A DNA stretch of 64,000 nt, from assembly GCF_014645135.1 (NCBI RefSeq), contig NZ_BMLH01000001.1, positions 1 to 64,000 on the forward strand, written 5' to 3'. The translations under genes and the position numbers were made by a program. The notes under the pieces were generated by a model. It did not search any database. It saw only the letters and a list, made by a program, of their open reading frames with translations, and was not told the origin of the DNA. Positions 50,898 through 61,076 of the stretch are shown one piece after another. The DNA is from Rheinheimera tangshanensis. GTDB lineage: Bacteria > Pseudomonadota > Gammaproteobacteria > Enterobacterales > Alteromonadaceae. Every line of letters begins with the position of its first letter. The stretch's first letter is position 1.

Positions 50898-52504
50898 ACT
50901 GATGTCCTTGATTTACTTTTGATGATTGCCAGGCGTTGTTGTTTTTTCAGCCAGGCTAAATCCAGTTCAAAGTCTTCTGCCAGGACGGTCAAATCTTCTT
51001 CACTCAGTTTGGTCAAGTCGACATCGGCCAGTTCAGCTGGCAGACTTTGCTCTGCCGTCTGAGCTGCCACCTGAACTGGTGCTGCGGCTGGTGTTGCCAC
51101 TTCAACAGGAGTAGGTTCTGTCTGAACAGAGGCTACTACAGGAGTTGCAGCTACGACCTGCGAGACGACTACACTGGACTGAGTCACAATAGGTGTGGTG
51201 GCCTGTACTTGTTTTTTCACGGCCTGATTGGCCAGATAGTGATGGAAAGTACGTTGAGTACTGCCGACCTGAAGCGCTTCCTGTTCGTCAGATGAAATAA
51301 CAGCACGACGGCTCATTTTTTCACGCAGCCGCTGCAGATAAGCTTCTGCCTGAGAAGCAATCAGATCTTTTTTCAGTTCCAGCCAATCATTTAATTCTTC
51401 TGCGCTGTTAAAGTTCTTGGTGTAGTTGCGTGCTTTGACAGACTCTTTACCGGCGTAGCTAAACGCAAAACCAAAGTAGATACCCACCACCTGAATCATC
51501 ACAAAGATGACGGACAGAATGACAAAGGTCACACGACTAGCACTTGAACGTGCTGAGGTGGCTTCATCTTCCGCTTTTTTAGTGGCTGTTTCATTCACCT
51601 GAGCTAATTCGGCTGGTAAGGCGATGTCGTCTTCACTTTCTGCACTTTGCTCCAGCAGAGCCATTGGGTCGTCTGCTGCGGTTTGTTCAAACATGACGGC
51701 CTGATTGACCATCTCAGTGTTGTCTGCATCCAGGGTATAACTTCGCACCAGATAGGCACCCACGGCGAGGAAACAAATGTAAACCAAAGTAATAACAGTG
51801 GCGGTGTAGGTCGGAGTCACAGAGGCATTAGCCGGAACCCGGTTTAACACTTGTTGAAATTTCAGGCTGTTGTTGTCGTTGTAGGTTTTATCTATGCTGA
51901 TGTCTTTTTCCGGCATCAGATTTAGTTTTTTCTGTTTCCCTTCAATTTCCCACCAACCACGGATTTTCTTTAGCAGGCTGTTTTTATGCCACTCTTTACC
52001 TGTCAATTCGGTCAGGAATACTGCGGCAATGGACAGTAAAAAGGCAACAAACCAGGCCAGCATAGTTTGTTCATTGCTGGACGCGTTTTTCGCCATAAAT
52101 GGCGCCAAGACGTAAGCAAAACCTACGGCCTCCAACAAAATTAAGCCGATGATCAAAGCCCACAAAAACGGGCCTTTTTCTGAACGGCCACTCTCTTCCA
52201 CTTTATTCAGATAGTCATCGCACTTCTCATAATAATCAGGGCTTTGGCTGAAGTCTTTGTAGTGCTCGTAAAAGTCAGAACAGACTCGTTTTTCAATCGG
52301 ATACCAGCCGTCACCACCTAATTTGTGATCAGAACGGCCAGCTCTGGCTAAACGACCAATCAATGGAAATGACCAGCCGGTGCGCATCACGAAAAATTTT
52401 ACTTCTGACCACCAGACTTTCAGGGCCAACACAAACAACATAAAAGACACAAAGACTGTGATCAACTGCCAATAAGCAGCCAGAAATAACTTCAACTCAT
52501 CCAT
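50894..52504 (-). CDS. Five-TM membrane protein with Pro/Ala/Val-rich tail
   Basis: 536-residue inner-membrane protein with about five helices (near 8-30, 112-140, 146-168, 233-258 and 325-355). A long C-terminal tail contains a coiled segment (about 370-410) and a low-complexity Pro/Ala/Val/Thr region (about 440-490). It ends with an acidic-to-basic helix (LSEEDLTVLAEDFELDLAWLKKQ). I recognise no family; the TM layout is loosely reminiscent of motor-type membrane proteins but no motif supports that. It is the middle gene of the OmpA-like operon, 15 bp after the first gene. Confidence 0.65.
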   Translation of the reverse strand: MDELKLFLAAYWQLITVFVSFMLFVLALKVWWSEVKFFVMRTGWSFPLIGRLARAGRSDHKLGGDGWYPIEKRVCSDFYEHYKDFSQSPDYYEKCDDYLNKVEESGRSEKGPFLWALIIGLILLEAVGFAYVLAPFMAKNASSNEQTMLAWFVAFLLSIAAVFLTELTGKEWHKNSLLKKIRGWWEIEGKQKKLNLMPEKDISIDKTYNDNNSLKFQQVLNRVPANASVTPTYTATVITLVYICFLAVGAYLVRSYTLDADNTEMVNQAVMFEQTAADDPMALLEQSAESEDDIALPAELAQVNETATKKAEDEATSARSSASRVTFVILSVIFVMIQVVGIYFGFAFSYAGKESVKARNYTKNFNSAEELNDWLELKKDLIASQAEAYLQRLREKMSRRAVISSDEQEALQVGSTQRTFHHYLANQAVKKQVQATTPIVTQSSVVVSQVVAATPVVASVQTEPTPVEVATPAAAPVQVAAQTAEQSLPAELADVDLTKLSEEDLTVLAEDFELDLAWLKKQQRLAIIKSKSRTSV

Positions 52505-52519
52505 TTTAATGTTCCCGGT

Positions 52520-54046
52520 TTAAATATCTGTATTACGTGGTCTGTAGTCGGCGACGTAGGTTTGCTGTTGTTTCGGATAATACAAAGTGCCATCCACAGC
52601 CTTGCTACCGCCATAAGGTAGCAGCACATCCAGGCACTGGATTGGAGCTTTGCTGTCAGCGATAAAAATACGCATCAACATATTCTTCTGGCCCGGGTAT
52701 ACGGTGGCATGTCCCTGATACTGCCCCGTGATTTCGGAATTCTTTTTACTGTAGTTTTGGGTGAAGGCAACCATAGGTTGTGCAGCCACTTCGTTACTTT
52801 CGGCCAGTACGGCGACGGGGTTGATATACACCACATGGCCATTGACTTTGGCAGCCCATACTTTGCCATTCATGCCGGGCATAAACTCTGTCGTTTTGTA
52901 TTGCGCCAAGGCTTTACCAGCTAAGTTTTTCACTTCGCCAATCACCGGCTTGCTATCGTTAGAGCAAGAGCGAATGGGGGCATCATTGGCGACAGCTGAG
53001 CTGAATAAACCTGTGCCACCCTGATAATTTGGAGTAAATCTGGACGCCAGTTCCCAGTTATCTTTAGCTGCGGGCTTGCCACCAAAATCTATACCTTTGT
53101 TTGCGGATGCGCGCTCGCCAGATTTTCTGGTTTTGCTCTGCGTTTTGGTACTGTTGGTAGATGCGCTTTGTTGACTTTGCGAGCTGTACGGTACCTGATT
53201 CAGGTGAGCCTTCGATTGCTGAATATAACGCGGGTTATGTTGTTCAGATGCGATACGCTTTTGCAGCATTTCTTCATCTTTTAATTCGACCAGCTCCACA
53301 CGACGATTCATGTCGCGGCCTGCCTGAGTGCTATTGTCGGCCACCGGGCGACCTTCACCAGCACCCTGGAAATAAAGTTGTTCGGCGTTAAAGCCTTGTT
53401 TAGCCAACAGGCTAACCACAGCCTTAGCTCTTTGTTCTGATAAGGTTTGGTTGTATTCGGCGCTGCCGGTATCGTCGGTATGACCAATCACCAGAATAGG
53501 CGCTTTTTCTGTGCCTTCGCCTTTACGGGCATTGGCAACTAATGCGGCTAGTTTCTCTAACTGGCGAACACCAGATTCGGTCAGAGTGGCACTGTTGACG
53601 CCAAACATAGAGCTGTCTTCAATTTGTGCTACTAAACCTACAGTGTCATTTTGCGGAGCTTGTTGATTGTCTTTTTGGGCTGATTTTTTTGCCTGAACCG
53701 GATCTTGAGAAGGTGCCTGATAGACTCGTTCCATCTGGATCTTCATATTTTCTTCAGCCGCAAGGCGCTGCAGGTCTTTTTCTCTTTTATCCCACATATG
53801 GCCGGCTATACAGCCAGCAACCAAACCGGCTGCTGCGCCTTTAAGCGCACCGTCACGACCGCCGAGTAAAGCACCCGCCAAGCCACCGATCAAAGTACCA
53901 CCGACGCAACCAATTGCTGTCCGGCCATACTTCTCGCCTGCTTCATTGGCCGTTTTACCTGGGTTCGCGCAGCTACTTAAGGCTAAACAAACAGCAGAAA
54001 CTAAAATAGAGGTTTTAAAACGCAAGGTGAGCGAGTGTGCATCCAT
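52520..54046 (-). CDS. OmpA-family lipoprotein with glycine zipper
   Basis: 508-residue envelope protein. A signal with lipobox (LALSSC) is followed by a glycine-zipper segment (about 45-90, GGTLIGGLAGALLGGRDG), a Gln/Lys-rich linker and an OmpA C-terminal domain (about 145-255). This domain carries ILVIGHTDDTGSAEYNQTLSEQRA and AGRDMNRRVEL, which bind peptidoglycan. About 250 residues of unrecognised C-terminal sequence follow (pattern KVWAAKVNGHVVYINPV). It is the first gene of the operon and probably tethers the complex to the cell wall. Its promoter lies in the 220 bp shared with the divergent helicase gene. Confidence 0.82.
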   Translation of the reverse strand: MDAHSLTLRFKTSILVSAVCLALSSCANPGKTANEAGEKYGRTAIGCVGGTLIGGLAGALLGGRDGALKGAAAGLVAGCIAGHMWDKREKDLQRLAAEENMKIQMERVYQAPSQDPVQAKKSAQKDNQQAPQNDTVGLVAQIEDSSMFGVNSATLTESGVRQLEKLAALVANARKGEGTEKAPILVIGHTDDTGSAEYNQTLSEQRAKAVVSLLAKQGFNAEQLYFQGAGEGRPVADNSTQAGRDMNRRVELVELKDEEMLQKRIASEQHNPRYIQQSKAHLNQVPYSSQSQQSASTNSTKTQSKTRKSGERASANKGIDFGGKPAAKDNWELASRFTPNYQGGTGLFSSAVANDAPIRSCSNDSKPVIGEVKNLAGKALAQYKTTEFMPGMNGKVWAAKVNGHVVYINPVAVLAESNEVAAQPMVAFTQNYSKKNSEITGQYQGHATVYPGQKNMLMRIFIADSKAPIQCLDVLLPYGGSKAVDGTLYYPKQQQTYVADYRPRNTDI

Positions 54047-54266
54047 TCTTAATTTTCCTTTTATTTTGTAAGAAAATCATACTCCACTGCTCAAATAGGT
54101 CAATAACTTTTCCATTTGAATCATAATGTTGATGATCCTCACAAATTCTGTTGCTGTCTTTTTTCCTGATGGATTGGTGTTTGACTCTGTAATTACAAAT
54201 GCCTGCTTTGGCTGTTCCGCGATTTGAGGTAGCATAAACGCCATTTGGTTTTAAAAAATTTGGCGT

Positions 54267-57200
54267 ATGACGGCTGATTTTGTTTTTCCTGTCTCAGCAG
54301 AGCAGTTACAACTCTGGTTTCACCCTGCCACCTTCCACAAGGCGCGGGCCTATTTTCTGGCTGGAAAAGTGGTGCAGCTGGATTATGAGCCTGATTTTTC
54401 GCAAATCCGCAGCCAGGTTTGGGGCGATGGTTTTAGTCCTTTTAAGCAACTGATTTCTATCTCTGAGCGGGACGGCCAGCTACAACTGACAGATTCCTGC
54501 ACTTGTTCTGAGGGCAATAGATGCAAGCATGTGCTGGCTGCTTTATTAAAGCTGAAACATCAGTTGGATCAGTTGCAACAAAAAGCGGTGCAACAGCCGG
54601 TGCGGCAACTCAACCAATGGTTTAGTGAAGCCGAGCAGTACAATCCGCCTACAACTGCACAACCTACCGAAGAAACCGTCTTGTATGAACTGCGTCCGAG
54701 CAGTTTGGGTTTACAGTTGCTGCCCAAAAGGGTGAAACAAGCTAAGAATGGCAGTTACAGCAAAGGCAAAATTATTGCTCAAAGCGAGCTGGCCGGGCAG
54801 GTGAGGCCACTCTGGCTGGCCGAAGATGACTACAGATTATTACAGCAGTTTTTTGCTTTTGACTTACGCCGTCAGGCCTTACTGGAAGATCAGTGGGGGT
54901 ATCAGCTGCTGCTTAAATTGCTCGATACTGGCCGTTGTGTGCTGGATGAAGAGCGCCGGGAGCTGCTCTGGAGCGAGACCTTGCCGCTACAGTTACGCTG
55001 GCTCAGAAGCAAAGCGGGCTGGCAGTTATTGCAGCTGATGCCTAAAGATCGTGAGCTGGAACTGGTGTACACAGACCCGCCTTGTTATCTGGATTTAGTC
55101 AATAATCAGCTGGGTTTGCTGCAAAGTGATATCACGGGTCGTGAGTTGAAACTGTTAATGCGGATGCCGCCAGTGCCTGCTGCCGTCTTGCAGGACAGCA
55201 TGAAACGGTTGCAGCAGATTTTCCCCAATCTCAATTTACCTGTACCGGACGACAGTGCAGTGCAAAAAATTGAGAGTAAGCCAGTGCCTGTGTTGCAACT
55301 AAAGATGCTGACGCAAAAAAACAAAGTCAGCAAAGCTGTGGCCCTGCTCCAGATGGCCTATGGCCCGCATGTATTGCCACTGGATTTACAACAATCCCAA
55401 ACTCAGTTGCAACTGGACAACCAGATTGTTTTTATCCGCCGCGACCGGGACAGTGAAATCAAAGCGCTGGAAACTGTATCGCAGTATGGCTTGCGTTCTA
55501 TGCCTGTTGAACAATCCGCTCTTTCTGTGAGCGGGCCCTATTTTGACTGCGGTGAGGGGCCGGAAAACCCGCTGTTATGGCAACCTTTATTGCAGGCTAT
55601 TCCTGAGCTCAAACAACAAGGTTGGCGCATAGAACAGGACAAAGCCTTTAATCAGGCGGTGATCCACGCCAAAGCCTATCTGGAGGTGACAGATAAACAC
55701 ACCGGAGGTTTTGGTTTAGCCATTCAGGTAGAAATTGATGGTCAGCAAATTCCGCTCCTGCCTTTAATCACCCAGTGGTTACGCAGTTATGGTTTGCCTG
55801 CGGCCGATGAAACCTTGTGGCTGAGTTTACCGCAAGGCAAATTGCCTTTGCCTGTCAGCCTGATACAGCCCTTGATCGACACCATAGTTGAACTTTTAAA
55901 TCTGAAAAAAGCTCCCAGCGAAATAGAGCTGCCGGATTACAAGGCCGCCTTATTGCCAGGCCCTGGTGCTGAAGAAATTCGTTATCTCAATGCTGGACGT
56001 TTGCAGCAGTTGGTGACTCAACTGCAACATTTTGATGGCATTGAGGATGTCCCAGCGCCGCTCACTTTAAAAGCTCAACTGCGACCTTATCAGCAGCAGG
56101 GCTTAAGCTGGCTCTGTTTCCTGCGTCGTTTTGGTTTGGGTGGCATTTTAGCCGACGACATGGGGTTGGGAAAAACTGTACAGACATTGGCCTTTTTACT
56201 GCATCAGCAGGAGGCGGGGCTGCTTAAGCATCCGGCTTTAATTGTTTGCCCGACCAGTTTATTAGGCAACTGGGCACAAGAAGCTGCACGTTTTGCCCCT
56301 TCATTAAAAGTGCTGACTGTATACGGCCCTAAACGGCAGGCGCTGTTTGACCAGCTGGAAAAATACGACTTAATAGTCACCAGTTATCCGCTGCTGGTGC
56401 GGGATATAGCCTATTACCAGACTCATCACTTTAGCCTGATGGCGCTGGATGAAGCGCAGCATATTAAAAATGCCGGTTCGCAGTCGGCGCAAAGTGCTCG
56501 TTTAGTGAAAGCTGACTTCAAGCTGGCCTTAACAGGCACGCCACTGGAAAACCATTTGGGTGAACTCAAAGCCTTATTTGATTTTGTCTTGCCGGGTTTA
56601 TTAGGCACTGAAGCCCGGTTCCAGCAGGTATTTCGCAAACCCATAGAAAAGTCAGCCGATGCTGAGCGTGCCCATGCATTGCGCCAGCGTATTGCGCCTT
56701 TTATGTTACGCCGCACGAAAAAGCAGGTGGCGACAGAATTACCGGATAAAACCGAAATTCTGCAACTGCTGGAGATGGAGTCGGATCAGCGTAACTTGTA
56801 CGAAAGTATCCGTTTAATTATGGAAACCAAAGTACGGGAATTATTTTTGCGCAAAGGCGTAGCCGCCAGTCAGATGGAGTATCTGGATGCGCTGTTAAAG
56901 TTACGCCAGGCCTGTTGTGATGCACGGTTATTGCCCATAGAGCAGGCGCAGCTGGTGCAGAATAATGCTAAGTTGCAGTGGCTGCGCGATACTTTGCCTG
57001 AGATGATCGAAGAAGGTCGTAAAGTGCTGATTTTTAGCCAGTTCTCCAGCATGCTGAGCCTGATAGAACAGGAACTGCAGTATATGGATATCAGCTACAG
57101 TAAGCTGACAGGTCAGACTAAGAAGCGGCAGGAACAAATCGACGAATTCCAGCTCGGCGACAATTCGGTGTTTTTAATCAGCTTAAAAGCCGGTGGTACA

Positions 57201-57470
57201 GGCTTAAACCTGACAGCAGCTGATACTGTTATTCACTACGACCCCTGGTGGAATCCAGCGGCCGAAAATCAGGCGACAGACAGGGCTTATCGGATAGGTC
57301 AGGACAAACAGGTGTTTGTCTATAAACTGATTATCAGCAAAACTGTAGAAGAAAAAGTGCAGCAGTTACAGCAGTTTAAGCAAGGCTTAGCCGATCAGAT
57401 TTTCAGTCTGGGTCAAAGCCATATCTGGCAGGGTGAGGCGCAAGACTTATTAGCATTATTTAGCGAATAG
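54267..57470 (+). CDS. SWIM-domain SNF2 helicase
   Basis: 1067-residue SWI2/SNF2-type ATP-dependent translocase. A SWIM zinc finger near residue 80 (CTCSEGNRCKH, CxCx5CxH) precedes a long middle region. The ATPase core from about 590 contains DDMGLGKTVQTLAFLL (Walker A), LDEAQHIKN (DEAH-like box), LTGTPLENHLGELKALF, and the second lobe with GGTGLNLTAADTVIHYDPWWNPA and DRAYRIGQ. Such proteins remodel nucleoprotein or transcription complexes. It is divergent from the OmpA-like operon. Relatives of this size occur widely in gammaproteobacteria, so a specialised role is not required. Confidence 0.93.
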   Translation: MTADFVFPVSAEQLQLWFHPATFHKARAYFLAGKVVQLDYEPDFSQIRSQVWGDGFSPFKQLISISERDGQLQLTDSCTCSEGNRCKHVLAALLKLKHQLDQLQQKAVQQPVRQLNQWFSEAEQYNPPTTAQPTEETVLYELRPSSLGLQLLPKRVKQAKNGSYSKGKIIAQSELAGQVRPLWLAEDDYRLLQQFFAFDLRRQALLEDQWGYQLLLKLLDTGRCVLDEERRELLWSETLPLQLRWLRSKAGWQLLQLMPKDRELELVYTDPPCYLDLVNNQLGLLQSDITGRELKLLMRMPPVPAAVLQDSMKRLQQIFPNLNLPVPDDSAVQKIESKPVPVLQLKMLTQKNKVSKAVALLQMAYGPHVLPLDLQQSQTQLQLDNQIVFIRRDRDSEIKALETVSQYGLRSMPVEQSALSVSGPYFDCGEGPENPLLWQPLLQAIPELKQQGWRIEQDKAFNQAVIHAKAYLEVTDKHTGGFGLAIQVEIDGQQIPLLPLITQWLRSYGLPAADETLWLSLPQGKLPLPVSLIQPLIDTIVELLNLKKAPSEIELPDYKAALLPGPGAEEIRYLNAGRLQQLVTQLQHFDGIEDVPAPLTLKAQLRPYQQQGLSWLCFLRRFGLGGILADDMGLGKTVQTLAFLLHQQEAGLLKHPALIVCPTSLLGNWAQEAARFAPSLKVLTVYGPKRQALFDQLEKYDLIVTSYPLLVRDIAYYQTHHFSLMALDEAQHIKNAGSQSAQSARLVKADFKLALTGTPLENHLGELKALFDFVLPGLLGTEARFQQVFRKPIEKSADAERAHALRQRIAPFMLRRTKKQVATELPDKTEILQLLEMESDQRNLYESIRLIMETKVRELFLRKGVAASQMEYLDALLKLRQACCDARLLPIEQAQLVQNNAKLQWLRDTLPEMIEEGRKVLIFSQFSSMLSLIEQELQYMDISYSKLTGQTKKRQEQIDEFQLGDNSVFLISLKAGGTGLNLTAADTVIHYDPWWNPAAENQATDRAYRIGQDKQVFVYKLIISKTVEEKVQQLQQFKQGLADQIFSLGQSHIWQGEAQDLLALFSE

Positions 57471-57494
57471 GTCACAGCAGGGAAGAAAAAATTT

Positions 57495-58661
57495 ATGAAG
57501 ATCAAAGGCGTATTATTTTCCCTGCTGTGTTGTTTCAGCACTGTAGTACTGGCGGCTGAACCTTATGATCGTATCGCGCCTTTGGTTGAAAAAGCGATAT
57601 CCGACAAGCAGTTACCGGGCGCTGTGGTGCTGGTAGGGCGTGGTGAACAGATCCTGTATTACAAGGCTTTTGGTTTTAAAACCTATTCACCTGCAGCGGC
57701 TGTCACTACAACAGACACTGTGTTTGATTTAGCTTCGTTAACTAAGCCCTTAGTGACAACAACCTTAATAATGCAGCTGGTGGAGCAGGGCGAGTTAAGG
57801 CTTACCGACCCTGTAGGCAAGTACCTGAAGCAGCTTAACGATGCACAGGTGAAAAACATCACTATTGTGCAATTGCTGACTCATAGCTCAGGTTTAGCCG
57901 ATGGTTTTGACCGGCGTGAATTCTGGCAGGGCAAAGCGGGTTTAGAGCAGCAACTGGCAAAGCTGAAGTTAAAAACCAGGCCGGATCAGCAGTTTGTTTA
58001 TTCAGATATAGGTTTTATTTTGTTGGGGCTGGTGGTTGAACAAATCACAAATCAGCCACTGGATTTAGTCGCACAGCAACGCATTTTCCTGCCGTTGCAA
58101 ATGAAAGACAGTCGTTACTTGCCTTTGGATAAACCTTTGCAAGATGCCGCTTATCTGCAACGTATTGCTCCAACTGAAAACCTGCAGGGGGATACAGATT
58201 ATCAAAAGCTATTGCCAAACTATGCTCAAACTTATTTGCATGCGGTGGTGCATGACCCAACTGCTCTGCGTTTAAATGGGGTCGCAGGTCATGCCGGAGT
58301 TTTTGGCACAGCTAACGATTTAGCCTTGTTTGCCCAAATGTTGTTAAACGGCGGTGAGCATAAAGGCCAAAGCGTATTATCGCCTTTGGCGGTACAACGT
58401 GTATTAACTCCTGTAGTGATTGGTAACCAAAGCCGGGCTTTAGGCTGGGATATGCAAACAGCTTATTCAGCACCTAAAGGGGATCTATTACCCGCTGGTT
58501 CTTTTGGTCACACGGGGTTTACCGGTACCAGTCTCTGGATCGATCCGGCCAGCCGCACCTATATCATTTTGTTATCAAATCGTGTGCACCCCAACCGCAA
58601 TACGTCCATCACAGACCTGCGCGCTAAGCTGGCAAATATAGTGGCAGCAGAGATTAATTAA
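57495..58661 (+). CDS. Secreted serine hydrolase, class C beta-lactamase family
   Basis: 388-residue exported protein with a signal peptide (MKIKGVLFSLLCCFSTVVLAAE). Beta-lactamase/S12 motifs are intact: S81-x-x-K84 in DLASLTKPL, YSDIG near residue 168 and HTGFTG near 339. It is likely an esterase, D-aminopeptidase or penicillin-binding-type hydrolase, not a proven beta-lactamase. It starts 24 bp after the helicase gene. Its stop overlaps the stop of the convergent GGDEF-EAL gene by 4 bp. Confidence 0.88.
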   Translation: MKIKGVLFSLLCCFSTVVLAAEPYDRIAPLVEKAISDKQLPGAVVLVGRGEQILYYKAFGFKTYSPAAAVTTTDTVFDLASLTKPLVTTTLIMQLVEQGELRLTDPVGKYLKQLNDAQVKNITIVQLLTHSSGLADGFDRREFWQGKAGLEQQLAKLKLKTRPDQQFVYSDIGFILLGLVVEQITNQPLDLVAQQRIFLPLQMKDSRYLPLDKPLQDAAYLQRIAPTENLQGDTDYQKLLPNYAQTYLHAVVHDPTALRLNGVAGHAGVFGTANDLALFAQMLLNGGEHKGQSVLSPLAVQRVLTPVVIGNQSRALGWDMQTAYSAPKGDLLPAGSFGHTGFTGTSLWIDPASRTYIILLSNRVHPNRNTSITDLRAKLANIVAAEIN

Positions 58662-60622
58662 TGCGCCATTTGCTCGCGGTTTTTCTGGATAAAACCACTT
58701 ACCTGATGCAGCTCCAGTGGTCGTTCATACAAATAACCTTGTAAATAGTGTACCCCGGCCTTGGTGAGTTTTTCGGCCTGTTCAGCAGTTTCAACCCCTT
58801 CAGCCACCACTTTGTAACCCATATTGGCGGAGATGCTCATCACTGCCGCCACTATCGTCATGCCATTCAAATCCAGTTTATCGATAAAAGACTTATCGAT
58901 TTTGACAATATTTACATTTAAGTCCTGCATCACCGACAAAGATGAGTAACCAGTGCCGAAATCATCAATAGAGACTTTGATGCCCAGGCTTTGCAGATGT
59001 TTGATGGTAAAAAACAGGTTTTCTTTGTCGCCGGAGAAGACGGATTCCGTAATTTCGATATGAAGAAAACGGGCTTCAATACCGTAATAACGGATCATTT
59101 CTTCAATGGTGCTGGCAAAACTCAGATCCTGAAACTGCACTACAGACACGTTAACACAGACAGAAATGGAGCCATAAAGCTCAGTGAGCATTCTGATTTC
59201 CAAGCAGGATTTTTGTAATACCCAATACCCAATTTGCCGTATTCGCCCTGTTTGCTCTGCCAGACCAATAAATTCATGTGGCGCGATATTTTCACCGTCC
59301 AATTGCCAGCGCAACAAAGCCTCAAAAGCCACGACCGCAGTATCAGATGCTCGAACTATAGGGTGAAATACCAGCCGAAACTCTTCGTTTTCCAGGGCTG
59401 TATCCAGCCTGTTACGCAGGAAAATCTCTCTTTTCATTCTGCTGGCTAAATGATCATCAAAAAACGACCAGCGTTGGCTGATGCTGCTTTTCTGATGGTA
59501 CATCGCCATATCTGCCAGCTGTATCAACTCTTGTTCGTCTTTACTGTGCTCAGGATAAAGGGCAATGCCAATAGTGGCACTGATACGTATTCTATGTCCT
59601 CTGATCTCCATAGTGCCGGAAATATGTTCAACCAACTGGCAGGATAAGCGCACCAGCACCTCGGTATTATTGCTTGGTACACAGATCAGAAATTCATCGC
59701 CGCCCCAGCGGCATAAGGTCATGGCTTCAGTGCAACAGGCTTTAATTCGTTGAGCTGTCAGTATTAATACTTCATCACCAACGCTGTGTCCTATACTGTC
59801 ATTTACCCGTTTAAAGCCGTCCAGATCGACAAACAAAATAGAAAAGCCTTTCTTGTGCTGAATAGAACTCTGTTTTATTTCCCGTACATGGGACAAAAAT
59901 GCAGTTCTGTTGAAGAGTCGGGTTAACACATCCAGATTGGATAAGTCGTAGATCTGCTTGGTTCTGGCAACCACCTGATCTTCCATACTTTCTAATAACA
60001 AGTTGTTTTGATGCCTCAGCTCAATAGACTTCAGGGTGAAATCAGCTGATTTCAGCGCTGAAACCACCATGACCAGTGAAAAAAACATCCCCAGTCCACC
60101 TAACAAATTCTGATAGTACTCAGGGGATAACAGCAACAAGAGAGAGAAAGGCATCAGTAAAATAATGGAGTAGGCGATGGATGTGGTTTTATCGCCGGAC
60201 AAAATATTCACGGCCCCACCAGCCATGGCCGAAACAATAATAATGCAGGTGGTTAACTCACTTAAATCAAAGCCAGGATAAAAATACAGACAATAGAAGC
60301 ACCAAAGCAAAGCTGTAGCGATGGCACCTGCTGAAAATCTGAGTAAATCTTTCTGTTGGCCTTTACCACCTTGCCGTACTTTACGGGTCCAGACTATCGC
60401 ATCTGCCAGTCTGAACAGCAGTAAGGCATTCATCAGCACCCACCAGAATATTTTTTCAGTACGGTTTGCCTGTTGTAAAAAACCAAAAGCCAAAGTACCG
60501 GATGCGATCATTGAAATCAGCATTCCAGCATAACTGTTTGAATATAATAAGTTTATCTTGTCGTGCTGATGCAGTTTCTGCAGTTCATCTTCATTACCCA
60601 TAAAGCGTCCTGTTTTCTTCAT
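58658..60622 (-). CDS. Membrane GGDEF-EAL cyclic-di-GMP protein
   Basis: 654-residue inner-membrane protein with about six N-terminal helices (residues 30-195), then a GGDEF domain (RWGGDEFLIC) and an EAL domain. The cyclase motif GGDEF is intact but the product-inhibition RxxD is not seen before it. The EAL domain has FEALLRW, ITESVFSG, VKIDKSFID, DDFGTGYSSLS and AEGVETAEQ, so phosphodiesterase activity is likely. It may be a bifunctional or mainly degrading enzyme that tunes c-di-GMP for attachment and motility. Starts at 60622 or 60601 (MGNEDEL) are both possible. Confidence 0.9.
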   Translation of the reverse strand: MKKTGRFMGNEDELQKLHQHDKINLLYSNSYAGMLISMIASGTLAFGFLQQANRTEKIFWWVLMNALLLFRLADAIVWTRKVRQGGKGQQKDLLRFSAGAIATALLWCFYCLYFYPGFDLSELTTCIIIVSAMAGGAVNILSGDKTTSIAYSIILLMPFSLLLLLSPEYYQNLLGGLGMFFSLVMVVSALKSADFTLKSIELRHQNNLLLESMEDQVVARTKQIYDLSNLDVLTRLFNRTAFLSHVREIKQSSIQHKKGFSILFVDLDGFKRVNDSIGHSVGDEVLILTAQRIKACCTEAMTLCRWGGDEFLICVPSNNTEVLVRLSCQLVEHISGTMEIRGHRIRISATIGIALYPEHSKDEQELIQLADMAMYHQKSSISQRWSFFDDHLASRMKREIFLRNRLDTALENEEFRLVFHPIVRASDTAVVAFEALLRWQLDGENIAPHEFIGLAEQTGRIRQIGYWVLQKSCLEIRMLTELYGSISVCVNVSVVQFQDLSFASTIEEMIRYYGIEARFLHIEITESVFSGDKENLFFTIKHLQSLGIKVSIDDFGTGYSSLSVMQDLNVNIVKIDKSFIDKLDLNGMTIVAAVMSISANMGYKVVAEGVETAEQAEKLTKAGVHYLQGYLYERPLELHQVSGFIQKNREQMAH

Positions 60623-61076
60623 AGGGCGGTTGATACCTGTGCCGGGAAACAGCAGACAGGCGCTCCAGATCCTTCGAAACTCCGCCAGTTGAGCCCGAAG
60701 CTTAATTCAGTATGGCAGCAATTATTCAGGTCGACTGAGCAAAAGTTATAAGTTTTATTAGCGAAACTTTTTTTGCTGATAGTGCTGAAAAATAATTTGA
60801 GTAATCACTTTAAACACCTGACGACAGCTGTACTCTGTAGTGAAGCAGAGTACAAGATGCGCGACTGTGTGGCTTTGACTAATTGTTAACAAAAAAACAG
60901 ATGTACATTCAAACAGAAGCAATGGAATTCATACTGCACATCATTGGTTTTACGACGAATACTGTATTGCATTGCCATTAAGCTGTTCTATCTTGTACTG
61001 GGATTTGTAACTTGGCATCACGGAAATGATGCAAATAAAACAATAAATTCACAAAGACAAGAACAAGGACAAACGA
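60623..61076. other. AT-rich intergenic region with a hairpin and possible lipase promoter
   Basis: No gene is supported in these 454 bases. A 9-bp inverted repeat (60829-60837 with 60846-60854, TGTACTCTG) lies in the middle. A possible sigma-70 promoter for the lipase gene is TTGCAT at 60967-60972, a 16-bp spacer and TATCTT at 60989-60994. The stretch before 60829 would serve the divergent GGDEF-EAL gene. Promoter evidence is weak. Confidence 0.35.

Noticed and set aside
54047-54266. A sigma-54 promoter for the OmpA-like operon (minus-strand AGG, 10 bases, GC)
   Set aside because: Only the spacing fits; the -24 side is AGGAAA without the conserved CA, so it is not distinguishable from chance.
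57495-58661. An antibiotic-resistance beta-lactamase
   Set aside because: The SxxK, Yxx and HTG motifs are shared by many class C-like esterases and peptidases; nothing specific to AmpC enzymes was seen.
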